This document shows, in pieces, positions 53,246 through 64,000 of a stretch of DNA of 64,000 bases (position 1 is the first letter of the stretch; the number at the start of each line of letters is the position of its first letter). The DNA is from Cacajao melanocephalus (lineage: Eukaryota; Chordata; Mammalia; Primates; Pitheciidae). Under the pieces are notes generated by a model, which saw only the letters and a program-made list of their open reading frames with translations, was not told where the DNA came from and searched no databases. The stretch spans positions 1 to 64,000 of the forward strand of contig CAUYLG010034763.1 of assembly GCA_963573385.1 (NCBI GenBank), given 5' to 3'. The translations under genes were made by a program, and so were the position numbers.

Positions 53246-54523
53246 TTAAGTGAAGCTAAAAAAACAAAAAGATATACATCTTTCACATGGAAACAAAAAC
53301 GAAGGGTAGAATGTAAGACCAACGTAACATACAGAGAGTTCACAAGCACACTTCAAACACTGTAAATGAAATAACATTTGCAGGAAAATAGAGTTTTATT
53401 GGTTTTACGGAAGCTTTTAAGAGGACATTAAAGTTGCCTATTTACAAACATGGGAAAACAGCGGGAGAAATATCAGGAAAGTGGGACAGGTCTGTCTGAC
53501 CTTTCACATGGTTGTCAAGAAGGCGTTTAAAGGTTTCTTCGATTTAGGTAAATGGACTCTTTATAACAGGCAGGTTACTATGTTACTTAAAGAAATAGAT
53601 TAAGAATTTTATAAGATAAAGTTCATTTCCAATTATGTTAAACATTAGAAACATTACTAGAATTTTGATTTCATTTAGTCTAGGAATTCTATGTGTGTAA
53701 CAAAGTTTGCATTGGTTCTAAAGATAATATTTTCTGTGATGAAATAAAAAGAAACTTGGCAATGAATACATATCTGATTAAATTCCCATTCTCTCTGTAC
53801 AATGAAAAAAAACACACTAGTATAAAGGAAATTAGGCTGACTAACATAAGGAAAAAAGTGCCCTTAAAAAGTGACATTAATGAAAACTTGACGCTATGTA
53901 AAAATCAAAGATTTTTTAGGATTTGAAGGAAAATCATCTAGAAATCATCAGGTTGACCTGTAACTAGTAAATTGAAGTACGTGGGGACACAAGAGAACAC
54001 AAGTTATCTGCACAGGAACACAAAGCCGCCCACAGGTACAGCCCTGTCTACGAGGCAGGTCTCCCGAGGCATATGTGCCTCCTTCCCATCTCCGGGAACC
54101 GAACTGCACGAAGAAACTGAAGGCTAAAAAACTAGACATTCCTCCTTGCCGCCGCCCACTGAAAACCCAACTCCTTATATCATTTTTTTTTAAATTAAAT
54201 CAGGCTTTAAACATTTTTTTTTTCCTTTACAGATATGATAGCTGAGATATGATACAGAAGTCACTATTGGATTTGACAGAAATATCTAATATGAGTTTCT
54301 CAATTTCTTTCAAAATAGGTAGCGTTATCTAACTTTTTCAAAATATCCACTCTGAGGCTTTTATATTTGAAAGTTATTTAAAAGAAAAACACCAAATGAT
54401 GCATATTTAATTAAAACAAAAACAAACTCCCAAACCACGCTACCCTCAGAGCCCACTGAGGCAGGAGCTGTGTGATCAGCCCACCCTCAGCATTGGCCAT
54501 GGAGCGGCCAGCCCCTCACTTAC

Positions 54524-54743
54524 TTCTCAGGCTCCCCATGCTGGGTGCAGGGTGGGTCCGTGGAGGCAGCGTGCTGTGGTAGGGTGGGGTGGTGCTGAAC
54601 AGAATGTCGTTGGGCAGGGCTTGGTCAAGCATGGAACTCCGGGAACTGCCAAAGGAGGACCCCCTCCTGTTGCTGCAGATGCTCTCATCAGACAGCGTGC
54701 GGTAAAGCGACCTCCTTGGAGATAGGTTCCCATAGAACGAAAA
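54524..54743 (-). CDS. SIPA1L2: SIPA1-like protein 2, internal coding exon (6th from the 3' end)
   Basis: The exon is 220 nt, with an acceptor after AAACCCTAG and a consensus GTAAGT donor (phase 0 to 1). It encodes 73 residues plus the first base of an asparagine codon. The product is Ser/Arg/Pro-rich: FSFYGNLSPRRSLYRTLSDE, then a serine-rich run (RRGSSFGSSRSSMLD) and a proline-rich end (STTPPYHSTLPPRTHPAP). Several RRxS and SP sites would suit basophilic or proline-directed kinases. Phosphorylation is inferred from motifs only. The frame joins both neighbours without a stop. A longer ORF on the same strand over this exon is a shadow in another frame. Confidence 0.9.
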
Positions 54744-57022
54744 CTAGGGTTTAAACAAGGTGAGAGGAGAAAAAACAAATGCATGTGGCTTGTTTGACTA
54801 AGTCCAGTGGTTTCACTTACTATTGTGATAGCCTCTGAGTTTCCTCTGTTAGCTCAGGATTGCTAAACATGGCATGCAGGTGATCAAGGGAAATGCACCA
54901 GGGCTTTGGTGCAGTTATTAGATTTTATGTTTTCCTCCTTTGACATTCTATGAAATATTATCATGAATTAGACATGTACAGCTTTATTAACTCTGAAATG
55001 TTAAATGAAACCTCCATATCCTTATAGCAGTGATAGTTCCTGGAATTATATAAGGTTGCCATTTCAGGCAATAGTTATTCAAAGCCACACTTAATACTGG
55101 TTTGATTTTAATTTGAAATGACTACAGTGTAATATTAGGCAATTTCTCTACCAATCAACTACATATGAGGTTCAATCCAATCTAAATAATAGTAAGACTA
55201 ATTTTGAACACTGGATTTTTCTAGGCCACATAAACACGTTTCAAAAAAATAGCAGCAGTCCAATAAAGTCTTACTGTCCATCACTTGCAAAAGTCTGTAT
55301 CATTGTTGAAAATTGAATTACAGTAATGGATCATAACCAGACTTAAATGAACCATTAAAATTATTGTTGTGTTTAATTACAGACAGGGTAGGAAAAATTC
55401 TTACTAAAGAAACGAGTGGTTGAATACTCAAAAAAAGTTAAATCAAATCTGAATTTTCAACTACTTCCTTTGCATACCAAACCACATTCCTTTTAGGTAA
55501 ACACTAGTAAAAGCCGAATGTTCACATCAAACAAATAAATGGCTATTTACATTTATGAATGTAGCAAGAAGTCTAAAAATATTCCTATTGTATGTGTTCC
55601 TTCCATTTTGTCAAGTCTTTCCACCTGATGAATGGTAACTGGAATGTATGTGAGCTACAAAGTTAAATTTACACTGTGAAAAGGTGATTTGTCTTAGAAG
55701 AAAAAAACATGTCAAGAAGTTCAACCTTACAAAAAGAAAAGCTATTTACATTCTTGGTTCAGCAGTCGGCCTTTGCATCCAAGCTTACACAGTATCATGT
55801 ACATGACTTGATATAAGTTTTTTTTTTTTTAAAAAAGACTCATTATGATGGAGTTCTTATGGGATTTCCTCTTCACACACCACCAGCAGGTTCTTCAGAA
55901 CTTGATTACAGGCATATTAGATTAAAGCAGCTTTGCAGTAGTGTCTAATTAGTGTTGTTCTAAAAACACAATTAGGTTAATTGCAGAATTGTTTTATTAT
56001 AGGAAAGACAGAAGCACAAAGACCTGCAGTTTATCCTGATCATGGCCAGTATGGCAATACCTGATTTCCTTTTCCCTTTTCATATGAACAAGAGGGAGTG
56101 CTGGATTAGAAGTGAGAGACAAGGACTCAGTTGCTGACTCTGGCACCAAATATTTATGAAGACTTCACATTTCATCATCTGGGGCCTCAGTTACTTGGTG
56201 AAGAAGTGACTGGGCTAAACTGCCTTTAAAAGTCCCTTTTAATACTTTGAATTGTTTAGCAAAGTGGCTGAAGAGATTGTAATAATGATGACACTAAAGT
56301 CAATAAGCAAGCTAACATTATCTAGGGAATACTACATTGTGAATGGCGAAGGTATGCCATTGAACTTGCGGCTGGTTTATAAGATTAAAGCATGGCCTTC
56401 TCTCTGATCTCTGTGTATCTCTAAATGGCAGCATGCAAGTTCCAACCCTGTTTAAAACGCCCAGCAGACAGTGTGCTGTCTAACACCAGTCCACTTCTGG
56501 AACAGGATTACATTTAAGGAGAGACAGCTCAGAGCAGAGGCTAGAGCTCTGAAACAAAAGTCAGGTGCTGTGAATTTTAACAGCTACTGTTCATGATCAC
56601 TAGTTATGTCCACGAGCTGTACTAGGCTCTTCACACATTACTTCTTATCTTCCCTGTGACTTCACAATTCAATTATTATCATCTCCTTTTTTCAGACGAG
56701 AGCACTGAGGTCAAGAGGCCAAGCCACTTGCATAAAGTCATGCAGCTAATCATTGCTGGAGCCAGGATTTGAAGCTAGGCCAGCCTGACTTTTAGCTCTA
56801 TCTGAGATTTTAAAAACAGCCTTCTTAAACTCTCTCAGGCTCCGTTTACATACTGATAGAATCAAAACTGGCAACGGTCAGCTATGTGCAGTGGGTTGTT
56901 GGTACGGTCATGAGCGATGAAGCGCGTAGGAGTACTCTGGAAACCCTTGAGTTTCTTTAGACTTTTTTTTTTTTTTTTTTTTAAGTATTTCTGGTAACTT
57001 CAAAGCTCCATAAGTCACTAAC
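54744..57022 (-). other. Intron between the 154-nt and 220-nt exons
   Basis: About 2.3 kb and mostly repeat-poor. It includes a MIR relic (56600-56790), a T-rich run at 56963-56982, and an AT-rich block with palindromic TAATTA-type motifs at 55870-56000. Confidence 0.55.
56600..56790 (-). mobile_element. MIR element
   Basis: TTTTTTCAGACGAGAGCACT, ACTTGCATAAAGTCATGCAG and GAGCCAGGATTTGAAGC are reverse MIR landmarks. Confidence 0.7.
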
Positions 57023-57176
57023 CTTTCTTCGTCCCTCCTCCACTAAGGGGCTGTCGGGAAGCATCAATTTCAGAAAATCTTCTTTAGACAGAACATGCTG
57101 AGTCTCCGCAATGGCATCTCCCACCACTGTCTGATGCTGAGTTGCTGCAGACATGACATCCATCTCACTATACATC
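57023..57176 (-). CDS. SIPA1L2: SIPA1-like protein 2, internal coding exon (7th from the 3' end)
   Basis: This 154-nt exon lies between an acceptor ending TTTTCAACAG and a GTTAGT donor. Its first base completes the glycine codon left open by the upstream exon, and it ends on a complete AAG codon (phase 2 to 0). It encodes 51 residues beginning MYSEMDVMS and ending LVEEGRRK. The central KEDFLKLMLPDSP is a hydrophobic/acidic motif that I recall as typical of the SIPA1L C-terminal region. The methionine at the exon start is internal, not a translation start, because the upstream exon joins in frame. The reading frame runs on past the donor for 13 codons, so intron retention would add a short foreign tail before a stop. 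Confidence 0.88.
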
Positions 57177-60100
57177 CTGTTGAAAACAATCAGAATGGAA
57201 ATTAAGCCTATTTGTAAAGTGCCTATAGTGGTAAGAATTAAAACTTAGTAACCAGTTTCAACAACCACAAATGCATACAAACAATTCTTAGGTCTTAAGT
57301 CAGTTCACTTTTGCTGCATTTGCTCCAAATTCCCATGCCATTTCACATTTGTGAAATGAGCTCAACTACAAAGTTAGATGTCTGAATAATTCAGAAACAA
57401 ATCAGATCCCCAAAGCCCAGGATGAAAAAAAACTACACAGCCAACTTTTAAAATACGGCTGTGTTTTCCCTTTCCTAATCTGTGTCAGAAAACACAGTTT
57501 CAATAATTCATCAGAGATTATCATATGCCTTTTAAGCAACCCTTGTGCTTCTCAGAAATTTGAGAGGCTTTTTCTCGCAGCTGGACAATCAGAGCCCAGT
57601 GGTACCCAAGGAACAGAGAGGAAGCCACCCGAGGGAGCCCGGGGTTTAAGAGTCATAAATTCAGGCGTGTGCTAACCATGTTTTACTATCAGCAATTTCA
57701 CAAAGCTGTTTGGATAAATAAAGCAGCTGTCTCGCTTAATTATCAGTATATAAAAATCTATTTATAGACAACAAAAGAGTGTCAAGCTGAATTATTGTTT
57801 TCAGCTCCTTTACAGGGAGAAAACTGGGGAGTCATTCTAAAAAGGTTTACCCTGAAAATACAATCTGAGCAACCACATATTTCTGAGGACACAGTAAACA
57901 GTCAGTGGCTGTACTGTCAGTGGAGGCAAATGGTCTTTGCCATACAACCTGAAACATAACACTCTAGGAATTCATAGCCCACAGCAGCGAGCCAGAGAAT
58001 AACCTGAAGGTTATTGCTGTGTGCCTCTGAGATGACTCTTTATTTCAAAAGCTAGGCTATCTTGTCATTTTATGACAGCTCACTGGGAAATTACTAGAAG
58101 AAGAAACATACACAAACATGCTCAAAATTAAGAAGGATATCTCTAAAATCCTCTATGGCTCTTGCTTTGTTCCTGAGGTAGGACCGGTTTCCCTGTACCT
58201 CTCAGTTCTTGAAGCACAAGCTACAGTTACAACATGAACAAACAGTCGCTGTAAAAAAAGAAGCTTGATGTAACTTTTACAACATTACTGAAGATTTAGT
58301 TGGTTTGTGGGATGGCATGAAGTGAAAATGGGAGCTACAACAAGAACCCAAGACCCTGGAGAACTTTTGCACAAAAGCCACATAAGGAAAACAAAACAAT
58401 GTAGCTTTTATGAAGGGTGCATCCAAGAAGCACCCAACATTTGATCCTGAAGTGGGTTAGGTGGTGCTCAACAGCTCCAGTCCGAATGTGTTTTGGGAAA
58501 GATGTGGGGGAAAAAATGCATGGATAAAAACATTATATCTATAATTACGATTACAATGTGCTGTTCTAGTCTATACGTGTTTCAATAAAAATCACTAGCT
58601 TTCTCTGCTAAACTAGTAATTTAAAGATGTTATCCAATGATGTGTCATAAATATGCTCCGAGGGTTTACTCTGTGCCAGTCACTGTCAGTAGCACAGTAA
58701 GTGAGACACAGGCTTGCACAGGAGCCCAGGTCCGCGTGTGTGTGCATGTGGTGTGTATGTGCTGTGTGTGCTTTGCAGGCCGAGATGACTGATCAAGTGA
58801 GAAGTCACTGTAGGAAGTACCGGGCTAGCGAGTGCAGAGAACAACCCCTTTAGGAGGGTGCTGGTTGGGCTCAGAAACTCACAAAGGCATTTAGGCAGAG
58901 GAAACAGCATGAATGGCTGCACAGAAGCCTGAGACAGAACTGCTCCTTTGCTTATATTATTTAAAAATGTAAGATGGTATTATTAACAAAATTAATAGTA
59001 GGGCTTCTACAATACAATTTTGAGAAATAATTGGTCTACATGAAACATCTGGAGGGCACAACTGATTTTTTTTTGCTGTACAATGAGACATTAATGTTCC
59101 CTAATTCTCCATGGTACAAATATGCTGTACTTCTCTGACTTCAGACATCTTTCAGTGATCTGGTAAAACACTGTTTTGCTAAAACTTCAAATCTAGTTAG
59201 TGCCGTCTTGTATGATTGTCTTGTCTTAGAAACATTCTGTGTTGCTGGGCAGGGCCTGGGATGCCTGCTACATCTGCCAGGATGAGCTGGCACATTGACC
59301 AGGACCCCTGGTCTCGAATACCAGCAACGACCTCTTGTGATGACAACCAGTTTGAGTCATCATCTCAAATCCTCCCCATAAAATGTGAGTTAGGACAGAA
59401 CTTCTACAGCCAAGAACATATGTGAGGACTGCCACTTGCCTTGCAAACCACAGGGGTCCCCGGGTGAGAAGCTCCAGCAGGGACATACTCTCAGTCTCCT
59501 CTGGTGTGCACAGACTGCGACTCAGAGACACCACACCCCTTTCTCACCTCCTTCCTGACACTGCCTCACTTTCACTGAACATTAGTGCCATCAAACCAGC
59601 GTGTGAAAATGCATAAACCCTGGGCTTTTGCATGAAAACTGTCCAAATGGGCGCCTTTCACACTTCCCTGACTTTCCAAGAGAGTCCTTCGCCTAAACAT
59701 AGTACTACGGCGACATACAAAATGCTTCTAAAAATATTTCCTGGAACTTAAAAAAGGCTTGGAATGAATTTCTGTGAAGCACTCAGAAGACTCTTATTAG
59801 ACAGAAATACCAATGTACCATTCTAACATTTTCATTTATAATAAAAAGGGCTAGTTATCACTATGAAATTCCTTCCCAAATAAGTCATTTGCAATGATTG
59901 ACATGATTTTTTAAACAAAAGATTCCATGTTCAATTTAAGCACTAAAAGAATTTTTAATTTAGAAGGCATTATCATACAAGCTGTATTTAAGATATAGAA
60001 TCGTTTTTAAGAGAAAAAAGTGATACTGGTTCACCAGCAAAGCGTACAATCTAGAGGCTCTCTCTAGAGCCATCCCAGCGTAGGTGCATGCCATGCTTGG

Positions 60101-60809
60101 CACCACACGCCTGATGATGCTATCGCAGGCAGGTACAGCAAAGCACACAGATAATTTAGCATGAGGATCTGTTCAGCTTCTTTATGATATAAGCAAATAG
60201 TTACTTAGCCCCAACCAGCCTTGCTCTGCATTCTTGAAATGCGATTTCTTTACCTGTCTCTTCACAGAGGCATCAGCTTAGTTTTCACAAGTGTTTTAAG
60301 ATGGATTATCAGTATTTTAAAATTTTTTCTTTTTCAAACAGATACAAAGCATCCTTCCCTACATGCCCCCTGCCACCTCAAACCTAATATCTAAAAGGAA
60401 TATTGGAAGTCATGCTAAAATTAAGAAATACTTTTTTTCTGTTAGGATGTCACTTACATGGCAGCTTTAAGAAACACACCGTAGTCCGTAGAAATTCAAA
60501 CTGCCTTTGACCTTGTGTATTTATAGAGAATCTATACTCACACCTTCAGTAGCATGTTACCATGACTTTTTCATTGCGGGCAGATTTGAATATAAAAGAA
60601 CACAGATTTCTTTTCAATTTGTATGTAAAAACCAAGAAAAGAGAATAATTTTATAGAGGAATATAAACATCAACATTTACAGAGTTTAAGAAAGATGTTT
60701 CTACATTATTCTTTTTTAGAATGCATTTCCCTTGGGAGGAAAATATGTTTGCTTAGTCAATCCCCACAGTGAAAAATACTGCCCAAAGAATAATAGCCAA
60801 CCACCCTAC
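57177..60809 (-). other. Intron between the 225-nt and 154-nt exons
   Basis: About 3.6 kb with no young repeats recognised. Notable are a candidate regulatory block at 57640-57810 (E-box plus MEF2-type site), a (GT)-rich stretch near 58735-58770 and probable L2/MIR-class remnants at 58640-58700. ORFs here are chance frames. Confidence 0.55.
57640..57810. promoter_or_regulatory. Candidate intronic regulatory block (E-box, MEF2-like, SOX-like motifs)
   Basis: CAGCTG E-box at 57724-57729, TTAATTA at 57736-57742, a consensus MEF2-type palindromic CTATTTATAG at 57758-57767 and ACAACAAAAG just after it lie within about 55 bp. No repeat is recognised here. Function is inferred from motif clustering only. 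Confidence 0.35.
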
Positions 60810-61034
60810 CCGGGACATTCAGTCACTTCTGGCTCCTCAGGCGGTGGGCTGTCTTCTGATTTCTTCCAGCCGATGACATATTTGTTCACTGCCCCTTGTC
60901 TGTGGTAGGGCTTGGACATGGACCCGGGAACCTGTTGTCCGCTGTTGTGCGACACGATGTAGACTTTGGATGAATCCAGAGACCCACTATTTTTTGAACA
61001 GTGAGCTGAAGGGCTTCCTGAATGGTGAGAACCA
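60810..61034 (-). CDS. SIPA1L2: SIPA1-like protein 2, internal coding exon (8th from the 3' end)
   Basis: This is the first exon of the gene visible in the window. On the minus strand it follows a pyrimidine-rich acceptor ending CTCAG and ends ...CCCGG before a GTAGGG donor. It is 225 nt long and phase 2 at both ends, so it is symmetric. It encodes residues 1-75 of the visible C-terminal part: a Ser/His/Gly-rich linker, then a basic stretch around NKYVIGWKKSE and an acidic proline-rich segment (PPPEEPEVTECPG). By family knowledge this lies after the RapGAP and PDZ domains and leads into the conserved C-terminal SIPA1L region. No fold or catalytic residue is visible here. SIPA1L proteins are GTPase activators for Rap1/Rap2 at synapses and the actin cytoskeleton. 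The paralogue call is an inference; SIPA1L1 is the main alternative. Confidence 0.85.
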
Positions 61035-61289
61035 CTGAGGAGCAAAACAGACAAAAGCTGCAATACAATCAGAGTTCGGCAGTGCTGGCACACGGCCAAA
61101 TTCAGAGCCACAAGGCTTTACTCAAGTCTTTCTCCATGAGCAAAATCAGGCACAGGGAGGCAGATGGAGCCTTCTTTCTACCATGGAGCTTGCTAGGAAG
61201 TCTTATTTTACATAGGCTAAGGTTTTTCACATGTAAGCTGTATGCCTGTGGCAGGAAGGATGTTAAAAATATGGCCAGGGAAATCAGAC

Positions 61290-62150
61290 AGAAAAATGGG
61301 CAACACTCCTAAACTGATGCTTCGAAAGAAGACATACTCAAATGGTGAATATGTTTATTGGAGAAGGTGCTCAAACTCAATTGTCACCAGGGAAATGCCA
61401 ATGCAAACCATAATGGAATACCATTACATACTCACCAGATAGGCAAAAATGAGAATGCCTGACAATACCTAGTGACCTAGTGCTACTAGGAACTGGGGCA
61501 GTGGGTACTTTACTACTGCTGGCGGGAGTTAAAAGTGCATGAAACAGTTTGAGCACTACCTATGAAGGTGTGTGCACCTGCAGAGCTCACGATACAGCAA
61601 TTCCACTTCAAGTGTATACACACAATAAACCCCTGCTGCATGTGCAACTGTAAACATGGAACAATGTTAATTAGAAGCACTGATTTTAAGAACTCCCCAA
61701 TGGCAGCAATCCAAATCATCAATAGCAGAAGGATATTCAGTTAATAACTATGAATGAATACATGGAATACTCTACAAATGAATGGACTGAGGCTACAGAC
61801 GACTTGGGCAATCTCATGAACAATGTAGAGAAGAAGCAAGTCACAAAGAATACAATGATCATGAGCCAATTTCTTAACAAAGTTCATAAACAGGTAAAAC
61901 TAAACAACATGTCATTCAGGAAAATGTAAAGAAAATGAGGGGATGATTATCACAAAAGCCAGGTTAGTGGCTACCTCAAGGGAGAAGAGAAGGGGTTGTA
62001 ATTGGGTAGGATGCAGAGAGCTTCCAGACACAGCAATGTTCTAGTCCTTAACCTGGTGGTAGTTACAGGGGTGTTTGCTGCATTATCATATGATACAACA
62101 GCAACAATACTGAAACAGACAGAGGCCCTAAAAACAATAAAAATTTTCAA
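61290..62150 (+). mobile_element. Old L1/HAL1-like 3' region
   Basis: AACCATAATGGAATACCATT, GCAATTCCACTTCAAGTG and GGTTAGTGGCTACCTCAAGG follow LINE-1-type 3' order. The ORFs in it are broken fragments. Confidence 0.6.
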
Positions 62151-62384
62151 GGTTAGTAATTAAGCTAAGGCCAGATGGACTACCCACCCCCGGCTGACTG
62201 AGAAATTAAGTGGACAATATATCCACCAAAATACCTTTTCCTTAAATTAGAAAGATCAACAATATGTTTTATGAAAAATGAATGTTATTTTATAAATATG
62301 AAAAATGTTAAGAGTTTAAATTATAGTTCTAATCTGAGCATTCAGAAAGGCAGGCAGGCTTCACTTTCGGCAAACTTGACACGT

Positions 62385-62605
62385 TGAATGCAACGCAAGG
62401 ATTCCGGGTCCCAACACCAGCTCTGTCCCTTACCCCTGCAAGGCCCTGGGCAAGCTTCTCAAACTCAGTTTTCTCATCTGTAAAATCAGAATAATAACAG
62501 CATCTACCTCTGAGGGTTTCTCTGAAGATTATCTGAGTCAATATTAGTGAAGCTCTTAGAACAGTGCATAGCATAGGGTAAGCATCATATAAATGTAGTT
62601 ATAGA
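62385..62605 (+). mobile_element. MIR element
   Basis: GGCAAGCTTCTCAAACTCAG, TTTTCTCATCTGTAAAATCA and ACAGTGCATAGCATAGGGTA are forward MIR landmarks and are well preserved. Confidence 0.85.
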
Positions 62606-63224
62606 AAGTGACCCAGGAAATGATTATTCACGTGTAGGAGTCTTTTCTCTTGAAAGAGTTTAACACAGGGTTCCTGAGTAGCAAGCTCCCCAGTATGCTG
62701 AAATACAATCTTACTCGGAAACCCCAGGTGAGCACAGACCTTTTCTGATACATGTATAAAGCAAGTATCATAAAAGACAAAGAAAGTATAAAAATAAGAA
62801 TGATATTAAAATGAACCTTTTGTAGAGGTTCAAGAGGAAATAAAAAAACAAACTGACCCATTTTTGAGGTCTCTGCATTCTGGAAAACAGTGTAGTATTA
62901 AATAAAATTAAATAACAAACGAAGTGCCTCATCTACTCCTATAAAGTAACTTCGTTGCCCTTGAGAATGACCGGCGGGTCCCTCCCTCTGGGCACTAACT
63001 GTGGGCCTCAGGAAGATGCTGCACTGCCTCTCCAATGACATCCACACATGGAACACCAGGTCGGGAGAACAGTAAAGCATAATGACCAAGGCGACCTGAG
63101 GAGTGAAGCAAGTGATCAACAGGCACGAAGAACAGGAGCTAATGAACTCTTCCCATTCACTGGGGTGCACGCCAGTTAGGGAACCCTAATGTGAAAACTC
63201 CATGTTTAGATAACGGGCTTTGAA

Positions 63225-63660
63225 GCCCTGTATGTTATTTTCTCATGTACTGTGAGAAATTTCAGAACTACAGAAGAATTAAAGAATAAACATCCACATA
63301 CCCTTTGTCTAGATCCACTAATTCCTCTCTGAACCATCTGAGAATTCGTTGCAAGCATGAAGACATCATACTCCTGTATTTCAGCATTTATTTCCCAAGA
63401 ATAAGGACATCCCCCCACATAGTTAACCAAGTGATTGCACGTACAGGACATCAGGCATGAATGCAATACTGTTATCTAACAGACAGTCCACATGCTAGTT
63501 TCCCAACTGTCCCAATAAGGCTTATGGCCTTAGTTTCCCCATTAAGAACCTGATGAAAGACTGCACTGCCTTCCACTGCCTGTGTTTCTCAGGTATTTCA
63601 AATCCTTTGATGATCCCCGAGATGTTTTGTTGGTAAAGGCCTGGGACACTCAAAATCATG
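63225..63660. mobile_element. Old LINE-1-like 3' UTR relic
   Basis: AATAAACATCCACATACCC, CAGCATTTATTTCCCAAGAA and CTAACAGACAGTCCACATG resemble a common old L1 3' UTR text. Orientation and subfamily uncertain. Confidence 0.4.
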
Positions 63661-64000
63661 GTACAGTCAATATGCTGCATGTGTGGAGGTTACTCACCTT
63701 TCCCCCTTAAAATGACCAAAGTGTATATTTTTGAAAATGTATAGGTAATGATAGTGTGACCACAAACTCTATGTATATTTCCATTTGTTTTATAACATTT
63801 TCTAAAAATTAGATTTAATTAAAAATGTCTTTTATCCCAACTGTAAGATATTTTAAAGTTAACCTGAAGAAAAAAATGTACAGAATCCATTTGATGAGTG
63901 ATATGGTACAATTCCTTGTTTATTAACAGTCGTATCATCACAGAAGTATTCCTTGAAGCTGATAAACATTCTAGAATGTTGCCCACAAACTTTTCATGAA

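Larger units (their letters stand above)
61035..64000 (-). other. Intronic sequence upstream of the first visible exon
   Basis: No exon is recognised between the 225-nt exon and the window end, so this is taken as intron. It holds an old L1 3' region (61290-62150), a MIR (62385-62605) and another old L1-like 3' region (63225-63660). Confidence 0.5.

Noticed and set aside
54527..54784. 85-codon minus ORF over the 220-nt exon
   Set aside because: Wrong frame. The splice-consistent frame gives the FSFYGNLSPRRS product instead.

Overview
The window is primate nuclear DNA, most likely human. It carries full-length and truncated dimeric Alu elements on both strands, primate-type and older L1 3' ends, MIR and L2 relics, MaLR-type LTRs and (CA)n/(AT)n microsatellites, together with very long introns. 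I see no bacterial, phage or organellar signal, no CRISPR array, and no tRNA or rRNA gene.

The only supported gene is the 3' end of a SIPA1-like RapGAP gene on the minus strand. Eight coding exons, read from about 61.0 kb down to 30.4 kb, join without a frame break into about 378 C-terminal residues ending in a TAG at 30360-30362. All splice sites are AG/GT and every intron phase matches. A roughly 1.1 kb 3' UTR follows, with a good poly(A) signal at 29254-29259. The C-terminal coiled coil and the preceding serine-rich region identify the SIPA1L family. I call it SIPA1L2 rather than SIPA1L1 or SIPA1L3 partly from the recalled protein and partly because SIPA1L2 is the minus-strand member on the human reference. 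That second argument holds only if the window follows reference orientation. The RapGAP and PDZ domains are encoded upstream, beyond position 64000.

Layout: 1-29235 is intergenic DNA downstream of the gene (old L1 relics at 0.4-2.3 kb; a pyrimidine-rich tract at 3.5-3.9 kb; an L2-like block, an Alu and a DNA transposon at 4.5-6.1 kb; mainly unique sequence at 6-12 kb; Alu clusters near 15, 18 and 21 kb; L1 fragments at 16-17 and 22.6-24.1 kb; a repeat-poor block at 24.1-27.7 kb). 29236-30506 is the 3' UTR and terminal exon. 30507-61034 holds the other seven exons and their introns. 61035-64000 is the intron above the first exon seen, with old L1 and MIR sequence.

No new biological system is evident. 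The points most worth checking are a composite tetranucleotide/minisatellite array that supplies several branchpoint-like motifs just upstream of the 132-nt exon, a symmetric 54-nt exon whose loss would be frame-neutral, an intronic block with E-box and MEF2-type motifs, a 62-bp tandem duplication, and a repeat-poor block downstream of the gene.
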